Of a stretch of 33,067 nucleotides of DNA, positions 27,569 through 33,067 are shown piece by piece. A program made the translations under genes and the position numbers. This stretch comes from Roseateles chitinivorans (GTDB taxonomy: Bacteria > Pseudomonadota > Gammaproteobacteria > Burkholderiales > Burkholderiaceae_C), in NCBI RefSeq assembly GCF_002761755.1, contig NZ_PEOG01000064.1, positions 1-33,067 of the forward strand, given 5' to 3'. Within the stretch, counting starts at the first letter, position 1; every line of letters starts with the position of its first letter. The notes beneath the pieces were generated by a model. That model saw only the letters and a list, made by a program, of their open reading frames with translations, did no database searches and had not been told where the DNA came from.

Positions 27569-27644
27569 TCCTGGCGGCGAAGGCGCGGGCCGTCTTGAAT
27601 CGAAGCGACATGGCACCGGGCTTTCAGCGCCGGCGCCGCCAGGA
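27569..27644. repeat. 11-bp inverted repeat spanning the P450/araC gap
   Basis: TCCTGGCGGCG (27569-27579) and CGCCGCCAGGA (27634-27644) are perfect inverted copies separated by 54 bases. Together they bracket most of the region between the divergent P450 and AraC genes. They could be paired regulator sites supporting a loop, or a long-range hairpin in the P450 leader. One arm overlaps alternative P450 start codons, so part of it may be coding. Confidence 0.4.
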
Positions 27645-27658
27645 CGGCGCGGCCCGCC

Positions 27659-27664
27659 TAGACT
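27659..27664 (+). promoter_or_regulatory. Candidate -10 hexamer, leaderless araC-type gene
   Basis: TAGACT matches four of six -10 positions and ends 8 bases before the ATG at 27673, the same spacing as before the first LysR gene. No Shine-Dalgarno lies between. Confidence 0.4.
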
Positions 27665-27672
27665 GCGGCGCC

Positions 27673-28560
27673 ATGGACGCAGCCCTCCACCCCGGCACCG
27701 TCGCGCGCCTGCGCATCCCGCCGCGCGCGCTGGAAGGCTGCGTGTACGCCTACCTCTGGCGCGATCTCGCCGCGGCCCGGGGCGCCGTCCCCACCGGTCT
27801 CACCGACGCGCAATGCCAGAGCTGGTTCCCCGCCACGCCGCTCTGCGGCCTGAGCTGGACGCTCGGTGGGCGCGTGCGTGAACTGAGCCTCGACGGCAAG
27901 CCGGGTGACTGGCTACCGGCTGGCGTGCTCGGCGGACCGCGCAGCGGGCCCCGGCGTTTCCAGTCGACGCCGGACGGCCGGGCTTTCATGGTCGCGATCC
28001 GGCCGGAGGCGCTCCAGGCGATGACGGGCCTGGACATCGGTGCGCTGAAGGACCGCATGGTGCCCCTGTCGGTCATCGGCGATCCGGACTGGCACGCGCT
28101 GGACGCGGCGATGCGAGAGGCCGGCGACGAGGCGACGGCCCGCCGCCTGCTCGAGGCCTTCCTGCTGCCGCGCTGGCGCGCGGTACGCGCGGCGGTGGTC
28201 GCCGAGGATCCGGCGCCGCGTGGCTACGCCGGCTGGATGCAGCGCCTGGCGCTGCGCGCGATCGCGGCCGGACACGGTCGCAGCGTCCGGCAGGCCGAAC
28301 GCCGCATCAAGCAATGGAGCGGCCAGAGCCTGCGCGCACTGCGGCTGGTCAGCCGCGCCGAGGCGGCTTTCCACGAGGTGCGCCGGCTCGACGAGGACGA
28401 CGACGCGGTGATCTGGAGCGCGCTGGCGCAGGACCATGGCTATGCCGACCAGGCCCACCTGTGTCGCGAGACCCGGCGGCTGAGCGGCTTCAGCCCGGAG
28501 GAACTGCGCCGCCGCGTCGCCGAGGAGGAGGCCTTCTGGGCCTACCGCGTCTGGGTCTGA
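27673..28560 (+). CDS. AraC-family transcriptional regulator
   Basis: A 295-residue protein. The C-terminal third (about 195-285) is the double helix-turn-helix of AraC proteins: SVRQAERRIKQWSGQSLRALRLVSR for the first part and DHGYADQAHLCRETRRLSGFSPEEL for the second, with the typical G(F/Y)xDxxH pattern. The N-terminal two thirds is a sensor-like domain (VYAYLWRDLAA, SWTLGGRVRELSLDG, RRFQSTPDGRAFMVAIRPE), as in one-component AraC regulators. The ATG at 27673 is chosen from the -10-like TAGACT just before it and because the 38 codons upstream look non-coding. It is divergent from the P450 gene and is its likely regulator. Confidence 0.87.
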   Translation: MDAALHPGTVARLRIPPRALEGCVYAYLWRDLAAARGAVPTGLTDAQCQSWFPATPLCGLSWTLGGRVRELSLDGKPGDWLPAGVLGGPRSGPRRFQSTPDGRAFMVAIRPEALQAMTGLDIGALKDRMVPLSVIGDPDWHALDAAMREAGDEATARRLLEAFLLPRWRAVRAAVVAEDPAPRGYAGWMQRLALRAIAAGHGRSVRQAERRIKQWSGQSLRALRLVSRAEAAFHEVRRLDEDDDAVIWSALAQDHGYADQAHLCRETRRLSGFSPEELRRRVAEEEAFWAYRVWV

Positions 28561-28586
28561 CCGACCGGCCCCAGCGCCGCGACGCC

Positions 28587-28627
28587 CTCGCCCATGGGAG
28601 GGCGAGAGAGCAGGGGTGAGGGGGCGT
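28587..28627. repeat. Dispersed LTPALSP-type hairpin repeat
   Basis: CTCGCCC (28587-28593) pairs with GGGCGAG (28600-28606) over a 6-base loop, followed by a purine-rich tract to 28627. Read on the minus strand the element would translate as PLTPALSP, the well-known spurious peptide of a repeat scattered through many proteobacterial genomes. It lies between the AraC-type and uup genes and may end transcription of the former. Confidence 0.6.
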
Positions 28628-28641
28628 TCCCTGCCATCGAG

Positions 28642-28647
28642 GACAAT
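28642..28647 (+). promoter_or_regulatory. Candidate -10 hexamer, leaderless uup
   Basis: GACAAT matches four of six -10 positions and ends 6 bases before the ATG at 28654. No ribosome site lies in the gap, so a leaderless or near-leaderless mRNA is possible. Confidence 0.35.
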
Positions 28648-28653
28648 CCGCCG

Positions 28654-30525
<1,872 letters not shown>

Positions 30526-30538
30526 GCCGGCCCGACGG

Positions 30539-31324
30539 TCAGCCGCGGACGGTGAGCTCGCCCAGGCCCTCGTAGCGCGCGGTCACCCTCGCGCCCTTGG
30601 CCAGCTTCGTGGCGACTCGCCAGGAGCCGGTCGTCACGACGCTGCCGGCGGGCACCGTCTGCCCGCCGCGGGTGGCGATCTGCAGCCAGCCGGCGACCAC
30701 CCAGGCCGGATCGTTCAGGCCATGGCCGCCGATGCCGCCCATCGGCGCCTGGCCCTCGACGGTCAACTCGCAGGGCTGGTTCGCCCAGTCGTGGCCCGGT
30801 TTCCAGGCCTGCCAAGGACCCAGCGCCAGCGCGCCGTGGGTCTGCGCATCGGCCAGCCGCAGGGTGTTGTCCGCCGCCAGGCCGCGCTGCCAGCGCGAGC
30901 CCAGCCATTCGACGGCGACGCACATCGCGTCGATGAGGTGCTCCGCCTGGCCGGGCACCAGCGCCGCGGCCATCTCGGGCGTCACATCCTGGCCCAGGCG
31001 CAGCGCGATCTCCGCTTCCGCGCCGATCAATGTCAGGTCGCCGAAGTCGCCGCCGTTGCGCAGACCACGCACCTCGCGTGCGCGCAGCGGCGGCAGCGGC
31101 GAACTGCCCAGCGCGCCCTCGCGCGAGGAGCCGCCGCATTTCCAGAACTGCGCCCGTCCCGGCTCGAGCCAGTCCAGGCGCCGTGCGAGCTCGGCCTGCG
31201 CCGCATAGGCGGCGGCTTCGTCGGGGAGCGACCAGGCGGTGTCGTCCAGCAGCGTGTCGTCGGACCAGGCCTGGGCGAGCGCCGCGCCCAGGTCGGCGGG
31301 AGAGGAGGAGCTAGGGATCGTCAT
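30539..31324 (-). CDS. 2-keto-4-pentenoate hydratase-like protein (FAH superfamily)
   Basis: A 261-residue protein of the hydratase/decarboxylase branch of the fumarylacetoacetase superfamily (MhpD, DmpH and relatives, about 260 residues). Visible are DEAAAYAAQAELARRL, FWKCGGSSRE, the metal-ligand pattern GAEAEIALRL (Glu103, Glu105), VEWLGSRW, LADAQTHGALALG and the C-terminal WLQIATRGGQTVPAGSVVTTGSW. These enzymes add water to 2-hydroxypenta-2,4-dienoate in aromatic meta-cleavage routes; no other genes of such a route are here, so the substrate is open. The start at 31324 lies 8 bases after a TAAGAT element. It converges on uup, leaving only 13 bases. Confidence 0.83.
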   Translation of the reverse strand: MTIPSSSSPADLGAALAQAWSDDTLLDDTAWSLPDEAAAYAAQAELARRLDWLEPGRAQFWKCGGSSREGALGSSPLPPLRAREVRGLRNGGDFGDLTLIGAEAEIALRLGQDVTPEMAAALVPGQAEHLIDAMCVAVEWLGSRWQRGLAADNTLRLADAQTHGALALGPWQAWKPGHDWANQPCELTVEGQAPMGGIGGHGLNDPAWVVAGWLQIATRGGQTVPAGSVVTTGSWRVATKLAKGARVTARYEGLGELTVRG

Positions 31325-31332
31325 GAGCGCGG

Positions 31333-31338
31333 ATCTTA
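31333..31338 (-). promoter_or_regulatory. Candidate -10 hexamer, leaderless hydratase gene
   Basis: On the minus strand TAAGAT matches four of six -10 positions and ends 8 bases before the ATG at 31324. There is no Shine-Dalgarno in the gap. Confidence 0.4.
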
Positions 31339-31423
31339 GGCGCCGCCGCTAGCATCCGGCCCGACAAGAACGCACCGTCAGGCGAGGTCCGCTCGACGCG
31401 GGACATGGCCAGGGAGGCCCCAG

Positions 31424-31900
31424 ATGATCGATTGCTCCGGATCCGCGGCGCGCGCCGCCGTGCTGATCCTGTCCACCTTGCTCGCGGCCTGCGCGTCGCA
31501 GCCGCTCAATCCGTTCGGTCGCGCGTACGACGAAGAGAACCTGCTGCCGCCGGGCAGCCTCGGCGGCTGCAAGGGCACCTATGACGTCGCGCCCTACCTC
31601 GAGTTCGGCAGCAAGACGATGTATCCGGCCACGCAGCACATGAACTCCTACAGCGGCGATGTGGTCGTCGAGTTCCGCGTCGACGCGCAGGGGCGGGTGA
31701 CGCCGTTGACGGCCGCCGAGGGGCCGGCCCGCTTGTTCATCAGCCACAACAACCTGGCCATGAAGGACTGGCGCGTGCGGCCGGCCACCTGGTGGGGCAC
31801 GCCGGTCGAGGTGGTCTGCCGCCTGCGCCAGAGCTATCGGATCGTCGGCCCGTACGCGCCGATCCGCGACGACAACGAGCCGCCGCCCGAGCGGCGCTGA
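31424..31900 (+). CDS. Lipoprotein with a TonB-C-like domain
   Basis: A 158-residue predicted lipoprotein. The signal ends in the lipobox LAAC with the lipidated cysteine at residue 23; Ala at +2 predicts outer-membrane sorting. After a loop region, SGDVVVEFRVDAQGRVTPLTAAEG and WRVRPATWWGTPVEVVCRLRQSYR resemble the beta-strands of the TonB C-terminal domain. There is no membrane helix, no proline-rich spacer and no exbB or exbD nearby, so it is not a standard TonB. Its role is unknown. AGGGAGG lies 6 bases before the ATG. Two further cysteines (SLGGCKGT and VEVVCRLR) could form a disulfide. Confidence 0.78.
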   Translation: MIDCSGSAARAAVLILSTLLAACASQPLNPFGRAYDEENLLPPGSLGGCKGTYDVAPYLEFGSKTMYPATQHMNSYSGDVVVEFRVDAQGRVTPLTAAEGPARLFISHNNLAMKDWRVRPATWWGTPVEVVCRLRQSYRIVGPYAPIRDDNEPPPERR

Positions 31901-31925
31901 CGGCACCGCTGGCGGCGCCGCTCGG

Positions 31926-31970
31926 CGCGAGGCGCTCAGCGCTCAGCGCTCAGCGCCGGAGCGCCTCGCG
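31926..31970. terminator. Repeat-containing 12-bp hairpin at a convergent gene end
   Basis: CGCGAGGCGCTC (31926-31937) pairs perfectly with GAGCGCCTCGCG (31959-31970). The loop and part of the left arm hold three copies of GCGCTCA (31932-31952). It lies between the lipoprotein and aminotransferase genes and its right arm covers the last codons of the latter, so it may end transcription from both sides. The GCGCTCAGCG core also occurs after kup. Confidence 0.6.
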
Positions 31971-33067
31971 GGCGCGCTCCAGCGCGTGCCAGAACTTCGG
32001 GTCCTGCGAGGTCGCGAAGTTGATGCGCATCAGCGTGCCCGGCGTGCGCGTCGGGCTGAACAGGATGCCGGGCGCGATCAGCCAGCCCTGGTCCATCATC
32101 GCCGGCGCGAGCCGCTCGGTGTCCACGCCCACGTCGACCCAGCCGAACAGGCCGGCCGGCGTCGCGGCGAAGCGGCAGCCCGCGTCCTCGGCCAGCCGCA
32201 CGCAGCGCTGGCGGGCCGTGGCCAGCCGCGAGGCGATCCGTTCCGCATGCTTGCGCAGCAGGCCCTGCTCCAGGCACAGCGCCACCGCGCGATCCATCAG
32301 CGGGCTGGTGGTCAGCGAGGCCAGCAGTTTGAGCTCGGTGAGCCGCGCCATGCGGTCCGCGCTGGCGGCGACGAAGCCGACTCGCCATGCCGGCGACAGC
32401 ATCTTCGAAAAGCCCGAGACATAGATCGTGCGGCGCAGCTGGTCCAGCGCCGCCAGCCGCGGCGCATGGTTGGGCGCGAAGAGTGCGTAGGTGTCGTCCT
32501 CGACGATCAGCAGGTCGTGCTCATGCGCCAGTTGCAGCACCTGATGCGCATGCGCCAGGTCCAGCGTCGCGCCGGTCGGGTTGTGCAGCACCGACACCGT
32601 CACGTACATCCGCGGCCGGTGTTCCTCGATCAGCCGGCGCATCACGCCGATGTCCGGCCCCTGCGCGCCGCGCGGCACCGGCAGCAGCCGCATGCCGGCC
32701 TGCGACAGCCGGGCGTACTCGATCGCCCAGCCCGGGTCGTCGACCAGCACCGCGTCGCCGGGCTCGAGGAAGGCGCGGGTGATCAAGTCCAGGCCGTGGG
32801 TCGCGCCGACGGTGCTCATGATCTGGTCTGGCGCCGCCTGGATCGCGATGTCCAGCAAGCGCCGCGACAGCGCGCGGCGCAGGCGCTCGTCGCCGAGCGG
32901 CTCGCCGTAGCCGGACAGCAGCGCGTCGTCCGCGTTCGCCGCGAGCCGCCGCAGCGTCGACTGCAGCAGCCCCAGGTCCAGCCACTCCGCCGGCAAGGTG
33001 CCCAGGCCCGGCGAGCGCCGCGCGTCGGCCTGGAACATGCCGCGGATCAGCGCGCTCGCGTCGACCG
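31950..33067 (-). CDS. MocR-type PLP aminotransferase-like regulator (5' end missing)
   Basis: The frame is open to the window edge and 372 residues are visible. They form a class I aminotransferase fold: LLSGYGEPLGDERLRRALSR, ATHGLDLITRAFLEPGDAV, VLHNPTGATLDLAH, EDDTYALFAP, the PLP-lysine motif VSGFSKMLSPAWRVGF and a C-terminal domain with FGWVDVGVDTERL. The visible N-terminus (ALIRGMFQADARRSPGLGTLPAEW) is the linker seen in MocR/PdxR proteins between a GntR winged helix and the aminotransferase domain, so the DNA-binding part should lie just outside. A free-standing aminotransferase starting at the ATG at 33038 is less likely. The stop codon lies within the loop of a repeat hairpin. Confidence 0.85.
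   Translation of the reverse strand, partial: VDASALIRGMFQADARRSPGLGTLPAEWLDLGLLQSTLRRLAANADDALLSGYGEPLGDERLRRALSRRLLDIAIQAAPDQIMSTVGATHGLDLITRAFLEPGDAVLVDDPGWAIEYARLSQAGMRLLPVPRGAQGPDIGVMRRLIEEHRPRMYVTVSVLHNPTGATLDLAHAHQVLQLAHEHDLLIVEDDTYALFAPNHAPRLAALDQLRRTIYVSGFSKMLSPAWRVGFVAASADRMARLTELKLLASLTTSPLMDRAVALCLEQGLLRKHAERIASRLATARQRCVRLAEDAGCRFAATPAGLFGWVDVGVDTERLAPAMMDQGWLIAPGILFSPTRTPGTLMRINFATSQDPKFWHALERAREALRR

Overview
The window is very G+C-rich DNA with G/C-ending codons and tightly packed genes on both strands. The gene content (the ferrooxidans-type GshA, AmtB with an Ala/Pro linker, Kup, a Bug-family binding protein, Uup) points to a beta-proteobacterium of the order Burkholderiales, probably near the Roseateles/Mitsuaria/Rubrivivax group. 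That genus-level placement is inference. No rRNA, tRNA, CRISPR array, phage gene or insertion sequence was recognised, and no gene-free stretch exceeds about 200 bases.

Layout. 1-1401: 3' part of the ammonium transporter amtB, followed by a good intrinsic terminator. 1485-8459: a LysR regulator, then a D-glutamate cyclase/DUF1445 (YcsI) protein, an MFS carrier and a full-length fused ATP-dependent 5-oxoprolinase, which together look like a 5-oxoproline/D-glutamate scavenging unit. 8551-9846: gshA. 9837-13904: a second LysR gene divergent from a 995-residue TonB-dependent receptor. 14107-17289: the potassium transporter kup and a BenE-type carrier. 17319-19242: gshB and an S-formylglutathione hydrolase. 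19340-21165: a metallophosphoesterase converging on a protein with two Uma2 domains. 21312-24187: a PhzS-like flavin monooxygenase divergent from a marR gene that overlaps an orphan Bug/TctC binding protein. 24109-26051: an MFS carrier divergent from an XRE regulator. 26163-28560: a cytochrome P450 divergent from an AraC-type regulator. 28654-33067: the ABC-F ATPase uup, a hydratase of the fumarylacetoacetase superfamily, a TonB-C-like lipoprotein, and the 3' part of a MocR-type aminotransferase regulator.

Functional logic. The left half centres on glutamate and glutathione: ammonium uptake, recovery of glutamate from 5-oxoproline, the two glutathione-synthesis steps, and a glutathione-dependent formaldehyde-detoxification enzyme. 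From what I know of Burkholderiales, amtB, gshA and gshB often lie close together. Here they are split by the oxoproline cassette and by a LysR/TonB-receptor/kup/benE block. The right half is a run of regulator-plus-enzyme or regulator-plus-transporter pairs with divergent promoters, typical of accessory metabolism.

The most useful non-coding signals are: a T-N11-A palindrome placed correctly for LysR control of the oxoproline genes; a MarR-type palindrome between the monooxygenase and marR; an 11-bp inverted repeat spanning the P450/araC intergenic region; several -10-like hexamers 6-8 bases before start codons, suggesting leaderless transcripts; and three repeat/hairpin elements at gene ends.
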